Shown in pieces: positions 56,470-64,000 of a DNA stretch of 64,000 bases. Each line of letters opens with the position of its first letter. The first letter of the stretch is position 1. A model generated the notes under the pieces. That model was not told the origin of the DNA and did not search any database. It was given only the letters and a program-made list of their open reading frames with translations. Made by a program: the position numbers and the translations under genes. Origin of the DNA: JAKEGK01 sp050116575 (GTDB lineage Bacteria > Pseudomonadota > Gammaproteobacteria > SZUA-152); contig JASFOJ010000002.1 in NCBI GenBank assembly GCA_050116575.1, forward strand, positions 1 through 64,000, written 5' to 3'.

Positions 56470-57516
56470 TTACTCTTCTTCGCTGAGCAGGTCTTCCCAA
56501 TACTCCTCGGGCATGTCCTGAGCCAGCGCTAGCGCACCGTCGGCGCTGGCATAGGTGGGATCCTCCACCGCGCTTACCGTACAGGGACCATCTTCTTTCA
56601 AGGCATTCTCGATGTACTTGGCCAGGCCCTTGATCTGGCTGCCGCCACCTGCAAGGACGATATTTTCGCGGACAATTTCCTGATATTCGGGATCAAAGCG
56701 GGAAATGAGTTCCATGGCGTTTTCAATAATCGCCGGCAAGACACTCTCGCACGCCCTACCCATTTCCTCGGTAATATCATGAATCATAATGCGTCCCGCG
56801 ACGGGGATCTCCACTTCGATTTTACCTTTAATGGTTCCGACATAGGCATACATCTCCTTGAAACCACGCACCATATTCATGTTGAAATCCGATTCTGGAT
56901 ATTTATCCTTCATCATTTCATAGAGCTGCATGTCGATATAATCACCGGCGGTCACGATGGTGCGCTGGTCATCTTCAGTGGGCATGGAACCATGCATGAT
57001 GCAGAAGTCCGTGGTGCCCGCGCCAATGTCAATAACGATAGCGTTATTCAACAAACCGCGGCCGTAGGCGGCGGCAAAAGGCTCGGAAACCACCATCAGG
57101 GAATCCACATAATCCTGCACCGCGCGCTTGATCGCCAGCTTGTTGGCGCGCAACGATTCGGCGGGAACGCCGACCACCGCGTAGATCTCCTGGCTGTCCA
57201 TCGCACCCACCAGTTCCAGCAGGTAACCGACAAGTTCCTGTACAGCCTCTTCATCGCGTGAAATACCTTCTTTAATAACACCGTGTTCCAGGGGACGGAC
57301 CAGTTCCAGCGACAGCCGGTTTTCCAATGCCTCCTTGCCGAATAACACCGGCTTACCCAAAACTTTTTCGGATATAAAGTCCTTTGGCCAACCGACGTAA
57401 CTGGCAACATAGTCGCGCACTCCGTTGCTGGCGGATATTGCACTACGCGAGGTTCCCAAATCGATACCAACTCGCATTCTACTGCTGCGCTTTGGCGAGC
57501 TTTTCTTTTTCGCCAT
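56470..57516 (-). CDS. MamK-type bacterial actin
   Basis: 348 residues. Phosphate-1 loop GIDLGTSRSA (residues 17-26), catalytic glutamate E145 in VVSEPFAAAYG, phosphate-2 loop DIGAGTTD (163-170), and an adenosine motif VLAGGGSQIKGL. The whole length matches MamK, the filament that positions magnetosomes, better than MreB, FtsA, ParM or Hsp70. Close segments include GWPKDFIS/GYPKDVIG-type and a DPTYASADGALALA C-terminus. The ATG is preceded by AGGAGG at eight bases and lies inside the 3' end of the amidase gene (38-base overlap). No other magnetosome gene is present, so it is an actin of another system. Confidence 0.85.
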   Translation of the reverse strand: MAKKKSSPKRSSRMRVGIDLGTSRSAISASNGVRDYVASYVGWPKDFISEKVLGKPVLFGKEALENRLSLELVRPLEHGVIKEGISRDEEAVQELVGYLLELVGAMDSQEIYAVVGVPAESLRANKLAIKRAVQDYVDSLMVVSEPFAAAYGRGLLNNAIVIDIGAGTTDFCIMHGSMPTEDDQRTIVTAGDYIDMQLYEMMKDKYPESDFNMNMVRGFKEMYAYVGTIKGKIEVEIPVAGRIMIHDITEEMGRACESVLPAIIENAMELISRFDPEYQEIVRENIVLAGGGSQIKGLAKYIENALKEDGPCTVSAVEDPTYASADGALALAQDMPEEYWEDLLSEEE

Positions 57517-58684
57517 TCCTTTTGCCTCCTACACTGGTGTTTTTATTCAAATAAGAAACTATGCCCTGTTCCAGAAACGCGGCGATATTTTCCCGATACT
57601 CTGATGTTGTTAATCGTTTCTCTTCTCTCGGATTACAAAAACAAGACACCTCAGTCAATATACTGGGGGCATCCAAATTCAGCAGCACGACGAAAGGCGC
57701 AGACTTAATACCATGGTCGTTGGTATCCCCGTTTATTTGCTTCATCCGGCCATACAGGTTTGTCTGGACCGAATACGCCAATTGACGGGATTCCTGAAAT
57801 TTCATGGTATCGCCTATTTTCTGGATTATCTCCTTAAAGTCTCCGTATTCATAATGCGAATCCGCATTTTCCCGCTCCGCGAGATCGGCAACCTTGGCGT
57901 CGTTTGTCGAACCGAAATAATATGTTTCTATAAAACTTTTTTCACTGGGAAAATAGTTTATATGAATCGAAATAAACAAATCCGCGTTATTGGCGTTGGC
58001 ATACTCGACACGATCATTTAATGCGATGGTGTCATCGCTGGCGCGCGTCATTAATACTTCATAACGATCATACTTTGCAAGACGCTTGCGCAACCGTTTG
58101 GCTATTTCCAGCGCAATATCCTTCTCGTAAATACCCGACTTGCCAATGGCACCCGGGTCTTTGCCACCATGGCCCGGATCGATCACAATCGTCCTGACGC
58201 CCAGTCCAAACAATTGCGCCAGAGGTACGCCATTATTCGTTAATGACTGAAATTTGGCCGGATCAATGTCGCTGTCATCCAAGCGCGGCAATGCCGAACC
58301 TTCCAAGTTATCGACACTACTCAGGTTTTTTTGAAGCATTTTTGGCAACGGTGTGGCATTTGTTCCGGAACCGGCGGTATTACCGATTTCCAGCGGAACG
58401 GCTTTCGCTTCGCCACCGCTGGCCGGCGATGATTCTCCCGCCGGTATCGGCTGGGGATTTAACCCTATTTGCGCCCACGGGTATTGCCACTGGCTCAACA
58501 CGCCGGCCACGACCAGGATCGCTGCCACACTGACAACGATCGCCGCATGCGATTTTCGCTTATGTAAAGAGCGTTCCGGTTGCTGTGCACCTTTTTTGGC
58601 AGGAGCTTCCCCTTTGCCCGCGACCCATAAATTCTCCTGGTAAATCCCTTTGAGAATTTCTCGCTTGTTTGATGGCTTGAACAC
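57479..58684 (-). CDS. Membrane-anchored N-acetylmuramoyl-L-alanine amidase (Amidase_3)
   Basis: 401 residues, type II membrane protein. A basic cytoplasmic N-terminus of about 46 residues is followed by one TM helix (about 47-66), a Pro/Ser/Ala linker, and an amidase domain with zinc ligands H172, E187 and H241 and catalytic E345 (LTEVSCFCN). It cuts the bond between glycan strand and stem peptide. No AMIN or SPOR targeting domain is present, unlike AmiC. The gene overlaps the actin gene by 38 bases, so the pair is translationally coupled; the cytoplasmic tail is available for filament contact (inference). Confidence 0.9.
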   Translation of the reverse strand: MFKPSNKREILKGIYQENLWVAGKGEAPAKKGAQQPERSLHKRKSHAAIVVSVAAILVVAGVLSQWQYPWAQIGLNPQPIPAGESSPASGGEAKAVPLEIGNTAGSGTNATPLPKMLQKNLSSVDNLEGSALPRLDDSDIDPAKFQSLTNNGVPLAQLFGLGVRTIVIDPGHGGKDPGAIGKSGIYEKDIALEIAKRLRKRLAKYDRYEVLMTRASDDTIALNDRVEYANANNADLFISIHINYFPSEKSFIETYYFGSTNDAKVADLAERENADSHYEYGDFKEIIQKIGDTMKFQESRQLAYSVQTNLYGRMKQINGDTNDHGIKSAPFVVLLNLDAPSILTEVSCFCNPREEKRLTTSEYRENIAAFLEQGIVSYLNKNTSVGGKRNGEKEKLAKAQQ

Positions 58685-59392
58685 AGCTTACCCAACTTTA
58701 CGACATCGTTGCATCCGAACGCCGGCAACCGATACCCGACCGCTTACATTCCAAATGTTTACAAGAAAAATGCCAACTTTTCAACCAGATACATACACTG
58801 CGACAACGATGACGCAATGTTTTTCATTCCGTGGCGCCCAAAATCCAGCGACAATGTCAGGTATCATCGTTAGCCACCCATGGGTGCTAACGAACGCTGT
58901 AAGCAGAGCAATGGAAGCATGTTACGGCCCGTGCCCCATGACGACGTATTGGCCGTCATTTCTGTCTATTAAATGCACCGTACCTGGTTGATTAATATGA
59001 CATAACCTTGACACTGGAATTACGGATGTTGGCGCATCTAGCATGGAACTACAAATTTGGTGCCAGATCAACGATAATTAGATAGTAATCTGTGAACAGC
59101 GTAACAAATTTTGATCGCATTTTTATTTAACCCTGTTCAACGGTTAAACAAATCGCCTGACTGCCTGTTTCAGGGGCACTATAAACCAGGCTATCGGCAA
59201 TACCTCACATTTTTGCCTTTCGGTTGCCGTTTTTTACCAAAATAGCTAAATCTTCAGGCGGACAATCCGCTGTATTTTGGGTAACGCCTGGTAGCAAGTA
59301 TAGACGCCCCTGCCGGATCATTGGAAAAAATGCCGGTAGCTTGCTGGTATCGGCTCCATTTATGAACATAAAACAGGCAGATTTAAAGGCAT
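58685..59392. other. Divergent regulatory region between the amidase and the tail-anchored gene
   Basis: About 700 bases. No gene with a ribosome-binding site was found. CGGCAA (about 59192-59197) can pair with TTGCCG (59224-59229), followed by TTTTTT, a possible attenuator. A second hairpin, GCGGA-CAA-TCCGC, lies near 59258-59270. Together these suggest a structured leader before the tail-anchored gene at 59393. No known riboswitch was recognised. Confidence 0.4.
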
Positions 59393-60019
59393 ATGATCAA
59401 TAACATGAGAGCAATTGAGCAACCTTTGATGGCGACACCCACTGTACAAAAGCTGGGAGACGACAACCAGAAAATATTGATGTCATTTGCGCGCCAGCAA
59501 CTGTCGCATATCGAATCAAATTCGATCAAGAAGAACTCGTTTCAGCTGTTTTTGATCACCGCATTTTTATACGGTGCCATTCAGCAATTGGGCAAACAAT
59601 CAACACTGCCCAAACACCTCAGCAATCACTATCTGCACAAAATCCTCATCGAAACGTTTTCCCTGCCCCCCCATAACGCCGAGGGCCTGGTGAGTTCCAT
59701 TAACCGCATGATGAAGAAGTACTACTTGCTGGAAAACATTTATTTCGACGGGGAATCGGCGGCCGAACAGTGGCTGGTCAACGATGAATGTGAATGCACA
59801 GAACTAAAAACCCTGCTCGACCGCTATGAAAACTTTACCATGCTGGACATGAACGCCGCCGGCATGAAATCCGACGTCCCGGCATTCGATCAGCCACAGG
59901 ATAGAGATCCAACACCTGACACCAACGGTTCAAGCGGTGGGACGTTGAAATTTGTGGTTGCGTTAATTGCGCTCGCCGCACTGGCGGGTGTTGCTTATTT
60001 CTTTTCCCTTAAAGGATAA
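59393..60019 (+). CDS. Unrecognised tail-anchored protein
   Basis: 208 residues. A helical N-terminal domain (about 18-125, SFARQQLSHIESNSIKKNSF then FLYGAIQQLGKQ) is followed by an acidic, Pro/Gly/Ser-rich linker and one C-terminal TM segment (about 186-205, LKFVVALIALAALAGVAYFF), leaving the body in the cytoplasm. No signal peptide and no family recognised. AAAGG lies just before the ATG. It is divergent from the amidase-actin pair, so shared regulation is possible. Confidence 0.72.
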   Translation: MINNMRAIEQPLMATPTVQKLGDDNQKILMSFARQQLSHIESNSIKKNSFQLFLITAFLYGAIQQLGKQSTLPKHLSNHYLHKILIETFSLPPHNAEGLVSSINRMMKKYYLLENIYFDGESAAEQWLVNDECECTELKTLLDRYENFTMLDMNAAGMKSDVPAFDQPQDRDPTPDTNGSSGGTLKFVVALIALAALAGVAYFFSLKG

Positions 60020-60064
60020 ATATTACCAATCCCGGGATTTGGCCAGCCCGTTAGCGCCTTTGGA

Positions 60065-60502
60065 TCAGTGAAAACCTTTGGCGGTAATTTTGTGCGCCAC
60101 CAGATCCGCCTTATCTTCGTTCACCGGCAAAATATACGTCAGGATATGCTCCGCTTTTTTGCCCCCTTCGTGCACCGTTTCCAGCTCAAATACAAAAAAT
60201 TTGCCACTGAACCGCGTATCTGCCTGGCGGTTGCGGATTCGAAAACTGGTTATGGGCCCCATATGATCGATGAACGCTTGCAGACGCTTGCGCCACTCAG
60301 CCTTGGGAATACCTTTGTAAAATTTGTCCGAATAAAAGGTCAGCGCTGTATCAATGTCCCCCTTTTGTAAAGCGGAAAACAGCTGATTGACCTTCGGTTC
60401 GAGATCGATTTTCGTTGCTGTGGGATTGCAGGCGTTCAGTAACAATACCGCGGCGGACATAAGAATCAGCCTGGTTGTAAAAGCCTTCAGGAAAGACATC
60501 AT
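60065..60502 (-). CDS. Small lipoprotein, NTF2/SnoaL-like (DUF4019-type)
   Basis: 145 residues. Lipobox LNAC with lipidated C25. The mature domain starts with a helical section (PKVNQLFSALQKGDIDTALTFYSDKF) and then alternating beta strands (FRIRNRQADTRFSGKFFVFELETVHEGG), the NTF2-like cone fold. Function unknown. Convergent with the tail-anchored gene 45 bases away. Confidence 0.75.
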   Translation of the reverse strand: MMSFLKAFTTRLILMSAAVLLLNACNPTATKIDLEPKVNQLFSALQKGDIDTALTFYSDKFYKGIPKAEWRKRLQAFIDHMGPITSFRIRNRQADTRFSGKFFVFELETVHEGGKKAEHILTYILPVNEDKADLVAHKITAKGFH

Positions 60503-60817
60503 GGATATGGGTAACCTGTTAAATATATTTTTGTGATGTGCAATTGTTTAACCCTACCATAAAACACCGTGTCTGAGAATATTGCGCCACCCTTGTCACC
60601 CAGCAACCAATTCGCACTATCGCCCCCCGCACCCATTTAATCTCAACTGTTGAGTCTGATTCATATTTAGCATTGCCAGCCGCAATTGCCTTTTTGTGCA
60701 ATTCTCCTGGCCGGACTTGCAGCTCAATACCGCAACACGGGCGTGGGAACAGCGTTAACGGATATCAATTCATTGACGAGTACTTTGCGTTTAACTAGGA
60801 TTAAGCTTAGTGCCCAT

Positions 60818-61351
60818 ATGAAATATACACGACGATTTTTTATATTGTTGCTATTCCTTGCCGTTGTGCCTGCGCTAAACGGTGCGCAAGCTAAAACTTC
60901 GGTAGCCCGACAACTGGCCCGTTGCGCGGCGATTAGCAATGAACAGCAACGGCTTGCCTGTTATGACGAGCTAGCCCGTAAAGTGTCTTCCAATGCTGGC
61001 CAATCCCCAGGCCTCCACTTTATCCAACCGCCGGCGTCTTTTCTTGATTCGCGCCTGGTGTCCGCGCCCTGGAAAGCGCAATATACATTGACAGTACGAA
61101 GTTTTGTGAAACTGATTTCACAAGCTGTTATGGGTAATGGAAAAAAAATTTCCATCCAGGGTTGGACCCGGGATGAACGCCATTACGTACTAAATATCAC
61201 CATGCGCACGCCGGTAAAATTGCGGTTTTTACCTCGGGAGGTGGCAAAGAAAGACACACCAATGAGTCTGTTGAAAGAGGTGACTATGGACGGTGAAACC
61301 GTTAGTGCAGAAGAGTTCATCATGGTCATCGCGGCCATGGTACCTTTTTGA
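60818..61351 (+). CDS. Unrecognised secreted protein with RLACYDELA motif
   Basis: 177 residues from the ATG at 60818 (MKYTRRFFILLL), chosen because a signal peptide (cleavage near AQA-KTS) follows at once; the open frame continues 44 codons upstream without protein-like features. Residues after cleavage carry ARQLARCAAISNEQQRLACY, a motif pair seen at the start of several periplasmic proteins including type VI TagO-like ones. The remainder is beta-rich. No secretion-system genes adjoin it. Confidence 0.7.
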   Translation: MKYTRRFFILLLFLAVVPALNGAQAKTSVARQLARCAAISNEQQRLACYDELARKVSSNAGQSPGLHFIQPPASFLDSRLVSAPWKAQYTLTVRSFVKLISQAVMGNGKKISIQGWTRDERHYVLNITMRTPVKLRFLPREVAKKDTPMSLLKEVTMDGETVSAEEFIMVIAAMVPF

Positions 61352-61768
61352 CAGCCTGATGACGCCAACGCGCAGAGCCTATATAACAGCCACTAGATGA
61401 AAAAATATAAACAGGCTGATGAACACCAGGTTAAAAACAAAAATTTGCTGATCCAACGTTTTTCCCCGAAAGCGGATTAACAAGAACGTAAACACGTTAT
61501 TTTTAATCTGTATGTGTAAGTTACAAGACTTATGTTAAACCGTAGAAGCCCGGCAATAGCTGTTTTTTATTGACTCAACTCAGCTGATTTAACGGGCTAT
61601 TGATAATCGAACCATCAAGACTATTGCTATTCGCAGTATTTCTGGAATCTTCCTGCAACAGCCAAATAATTGCGGATTATGTCAAATTTGACCGGATTTT
61701 ACCAATGGCGAATCAGCCGGAGGGCGAGCGTCTTTGCAGCAATAACTTATTATTTTTACTGCATATTA
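61352..61768. other. Intergenic region without recognised gene
   Basis: About 420 bases. A 27-codon ORF at 61397 and a 62-codon ORF at 61600 lack ribosome-binding sites and protein-like features. No terminator hairpin was identified behind the preceding gene. Nothing else was recognised. Confidence 0.4.
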
Positions 61769-62086
61769 TTAATGATTGGGGCGCGTGAGTTCATTACGCA
61801 TGGCGATAATATCGCTTAAACTAAAATCCCTTAGCAAACGGGTATACTTTTCATCAACCTTGAGCAACTCCGCGGATTCGCAGGCGTCCCGTTCCGACAG
61901 CCACAATTCAATCAGCCAGCTCGCCGCCGCCCGCTTCGCCCATTTCGGTATTAACGATTCGTCCTTAAACCAGTCTTCAATAAGATAGGTATCTGCATAC
62001 ATTTTATTGGCGCGCAGCACGATACCCTGCTCAATTTGCTCAACGGACAAGCCAAATGAATGGTTCAGCACAGTCAATAAATTCAT
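61769..62086 (-). CDS. Hypothetical protein, 105 residues
   Basis: No family recognised. The protein is soluble and helical with balanced charge (LRANKMYADTYLIEDWFKDE, then RAAASWLIELWLSERDACES), which looks like true coding sequence rather than chance. It is downstream of the OmpA-like gene on the same strand, separated by 176 bases that include an eight-base inverted repeat (62137-62162). Start and existence are moderately supported. Confidence 0.55.
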   Translation of the reverse strand: MNLLTVLNHSFGLSVEQIEQGIVLRANKMYADTYLIEDWFKDESLIPKWAKRAAASWLIELWLSERDACESAELLKVDEKYTRLLRDFSLSDIIAMRNELTRPNH

Positions 62087-62136
62087 GGTGTTACCACACG
62101 AGTGCTATCCGGGTTTTCGTTATGGTTAGCGATAGT

Positions 62137-62162
62137 TAGCGGCACGCCAGCGTTTGCCGCTA
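62137..62162. repeat. Inverted repeat downstream of the OmpA-like gene
   Basis: TAGCGGCA and TGCCGCTA with a ten-base loop, no T-tract. It lies about 100 bases past the OmpA-like stop and 50 bases before the 105-residue gene. It could be a weak terminator or processing hairpin. Confidence 0.45.
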
Positions 62163-62262
62163 CGGCCACCGCTGCATTTGTTGTTAACAGCATCCAATTT
62201 ATATCCCGCTGTGGTTCGCGAGTCAATTTCAATCGGCGGCACGCTAACATGATCAACCGCGA

Positions 62263-63186
62263 TTAATCAATTTCAATAAATCGCATTTCAACACGTCTGT
62301 TCTGCAACCGGCCTTGCTTGCTGTCATTGGATGCAATCGGTTGTGTATCGCCATACCCATGCGTGGCCAGCACCTTTTTGTTAACACCCAGCTCCACCAG
62401 AAAACGAGTCGCGCTTCTGGCCCGCAGCAGGGACAAACGCTTGTTGATGGCGTCGGAACCGGTATTGTCCGTGTGGCCCGCCACTTCCACCCGCATCCGG
62501 GGATGTTCACGCAATCTTCGGGCAACGTCGCGCAGAATGCCTTTTGCGCTGTTGCTGAGTGCATCACTACCGCTCCTGAAGTGCACGCCCTTTAGCGTAA
62601 CAATTTCTATTATATGACAACCCATGGGTTCCACTTTGACGCCAGGCGGTGTACCGGCGCATAAATCCTTGCTGTCAACAACACCGTCGTTATCCGAATC
62701 CCATTCACAACCGTTGCCGTCGACGCTGACGTCGCTAATGGTTCTACTGCACCGGTCCCTGTAATTGGGCACGCCGTCATGGTCGTCGTCAAAACCGCAT
62801 CCACGGCTATCGACTTTTACGCCGTGGGGTGTACCACGGCAGGCATCGCGGGAATCAGCAACGGTATCACCATCGGTATCCAGCGCACAGCCCTTAACAT
62901 CCACCCAGGTATCCGGTGCCGTATCTTTACATTGGTCTTCAGCGTTATTAACGCCATCATTATCGTCATCCTGGGAAGCAATAATATTATCCCCGCTTGC
63001 AGCCCTGTTTTCCTTTTGCACCGCAGAGGTGCCTGCGCTGCCCGCGCCCAACTCGGTAGTTGACCCCGTATTGTCGGCCGGGGATGAACCACAACCTGCC
63101 AGCATTGACAGCGTAACAAGTATGAAAATGATGCTGGCAAATGGAATGAAAAGTTTATCTGGATCGGTCTTGTTATTATTTTTCAT
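62263..63186 (-). CDS. OmpA-family lipoprotein with thrombospondin type-3 repeats
   Basis: 307 residues. Lipobox LAGC with lipidated C32. Residues about 72-185 contain four calcium-binding thrombospondin type-3 repeats (DDDNDGVNNAEDQC, DTDGDTVADSRDAC, DDDHDGVPNYRDRC, DSDNDGVVDSKDLC). Residues about 200-307 are an OmpA C-terminal domain (VAGHTDNTGSDAINKRLS) that binds peptidoglycan. It tethers outer membrane to cell wall through a Ca-stiffened stalk; there is no barrel. Upstream is a long inverted repeat at 63245-63274. Confidence 0.92.
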   Translation of the reverse strand: MKNNNKTDPDKLFIPFASIIFILVTLSMLAGCGSSPADNTGSTTELGAGSAGTSAVQKENRAASGDNIIASQDDDNDGVNNAEDQCKDTAPDTWVDVKGCALDTDGDTVADSRDACRGTPHGVKVDSRGCGFDDDHDGVPNYRDRCSRTISDVSVDGNGCEWDSDNDGVVDSKDLCAGTPPGVKVEPMGCHIIEIVTLKGVHFRSGSDALSNSAKGILRDVARRLREHPRMRVEVAGHTDNTGSDAINKRLSLLRARSATRFLVELGVNKKVLATHGYGDTQPIASNDSKQGRLQNRRVEMRFIEID

Positions 63187-63709
63187 AGATAATGCCTTTT
63201 AATTTTATGGGTAACTGGAACGGCGATTTGCGTCAACTGACCGAGCTTTTCATGTGAACCCGTTCATGAAAAGCCCCCCACGGAAAGCCGCGCCGATAAA
63301 TTGATTATATTTAACCCAAGACCCCGTATGGCGCATCGCAGCACCGACATCAAGGGCACTAAAAGAACCGGCTCAGTGATTTTTAAACAGGGTGCTTGAC
63401 TGTTTTCGATTGTCGTTAATATTTGGTGGTTGCTATTTTTATCTTTGTTTACGCCACGCACCAATCAATGACATATATCATTTTGTGCGAATCATTTTGG
63501 TGCAATTATTTTATTACAACGGTGGTTGATTTCCCAAATACAAACGTAACTTTTTGTTATCCGGGCACATTACTGTTCTTGGTATATTGCCTGCTAAGTT
63601 GATTCTACAATAACGCAGAACGAATACCGGGTTCAAAATCGACCCGTCTCTCACCTCGCGGCGAGAGCGTACTATTAATAATAACGAATTAAACCTGGAA
63701 AGCACCAAC
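63187..63709. other. Divergent intergenic region with an operator-like inverted repeat
   Basis: About 520 bases between the OmpA-like lipoprotein and the transporter. It should hold both promoters. Apart from the inverted repeat at 63245-63274 and a small CTCGC-GGCGAG hairpin near 63654-63664, nothing was recognised. Confidence 0.4.
63245..63274. promoter_or_regulatory. 10-bp perfect inverted repeat upstream of the OmpA-like gene
   Basis: GCTTTTCATG (63245-63254) and CATGAAAAGC (63265-63274) with a ten-base spacer that can itself partly pair. On the minus strand it lies 59-88 bases upstream of the lipoprotein start, so it could be an operator or a 5'-leader hairpin. Confidence 0.5.
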
Positions 63710-64000
63710 ATGGGAAGCATTGATATCGTCGGTCTCATCAGCCTGGCATTCGGCCTGGGCATGGTCCACGCGCTGGATGCCGATCATATTGTCGCGGTAT
63801 CCAGCCTGGCCGGTACCCGGGTTAACAGGCGCGATACCATGGGGTTTTGCATCCGCTGGGCCCTGGGTCACGGTCTGTCACTGCTGCTGATCGGCAGTTG
63901 CGTATTTTTGCTGGGCATGGCTATTCCCCAGGAACTCAGCCACTACGCGGAAACCATGGTGGGTGCGGTATTAATCACTATCGGCCTCATGCTCTGCCGG
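63710..64000 (+). CDS. Nickel/cobalt-type transporter, 5' part (NicO/HoxN superfamily), cut by the window end
   Basis: Partial, 97 codons visible from ATG at 63710, with GGAA nine bases upstream. HALDADHIVAV near residues 21-31 is the metal-binding HxxxDH motif of nickel/cobalt permeases, followed by ALGHGLSLLLIG. At least three membrane segments are seen. It probably carries nickel or cobalt across the inner membrane; a UreH-like or related exporter of the same superfamily is possible. The rest lies outside the window. Confidence 0.82.
   Translation, partial: MGSIDIVGLISLAFGLGMVHALDADHIVAVSSLAGTRVNRRDTMGFCIRWALGHGLSLLLIGSCVFLLGMAIPQELSHYAETMVGAVLITIGLMLCR

Noticed and set aside
56470..57516. 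Magnetosome gene island
   Set aside because: Only the actin resembles a magnetosome protein; no mamA, mamB, mamM, mamE or similar gene is present.
58650..58991. 113-codon plus-strand ORF in the amidase upstream region
   Set aside because: It begins antisense to the amidase gene, with no ribosome-binding site and no protein-like composition.
61397..61480. 27-codon Lys-rich ORF
   Set aside because: No Shine-Dalgarno and no promoter or terminator, unlike the peptide at 55013.

Overview
The window looks like chromosomal DNA of a free-living gammaproteobacterium, probably an environmental, possibly sulfur-oxidising or autotrophic lineage rather than an enteric. The evidence is gene order: leuS-lptE-holA-proA-nadD-rsfS-rlmH-maf-rng-yhdP and miaB-ybeZ-ybeY-corC-lnt are classic gammaproteobacterial housekeeping blocks. 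A glcDEF plus glyoxylate aminotransferase block fits photorespiration-type glycolate salvage, and there is a periplasmic DsrE-like protein and a c554-type multihaem cytochrome. The lineage assignment is inference. No rRNA, tRNA, prophage, transposase or CRISPR was seen.

Layout. 1-8.4 kb: ClC chloride transporter, a candidate orphan small RNA, YqaA, a 1287-residue flavo-iron-sulfur dehydrogenase, a lone Hpt protein and DarP. 8.4-24 kb: a long minus-strand housekeeping run from leuS down to a Nit-type amidase, with an unrecognised secreted repeat protein beyond it. 24-33.8 kb: glutamate dehydrogenase, an outer-membrane barrel, the lnt/corC/ybeY/ybeZ/miaB block and an ammonium transporter with an NtrC-like box upstream. 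34-37.2 kb: a degenerate metallophosphoesterase/tetrahaem cytochrome fusion, a Sel1 protein and an Rsd-type anti-sigma factor. 37.8-44.7 kb: a signalling block of TonB receptor, YfiR-like periplasmic protein, hybrid histidine kinase, HD-GYP response regulator and CheY-like regulator. 44.9-51.5 kb: MATE exporter, aminotransferase and glcFED. 52-56.3 kb: Deg-type protease, TerB-like protein, DsrE-like protein, a 28-residue membrane peptide and a lipoprotein. 56.5-60 kb: a MamK-type actin overlapping a membrane-anchored cell-wall amidase, divergent from a tail-anchored unknown. 60-64 kb: small secreted proteins, an OmpA/thrombospondin-3 lipoprotein and the start of a nickel/cobalt-type transporter cut by the window edge.

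How the genes work together. GlcDEF oxidises glycolate to glyoxylate and the adjacent aminotransferase can turn glyoxylate into glycine. The signalling block could carry an outer-membrane substrate signal through the periplasm to a phosphorelay that ends in cyclic-di-GMP breakdown. The hybrid kinase has no Hpt domain, and the lone Hpt 30 kb away is a possible partner.

The most unusual elements are the actin-amidase pair outside any magnetosome island, the cytochrome fusion with a lost phosphoesterase active site, a family of octamer-repeat/inverted-repeat elements placed each time just behind a stop codon, and two very small stand-alone transcription units with visible promoters and terminators.
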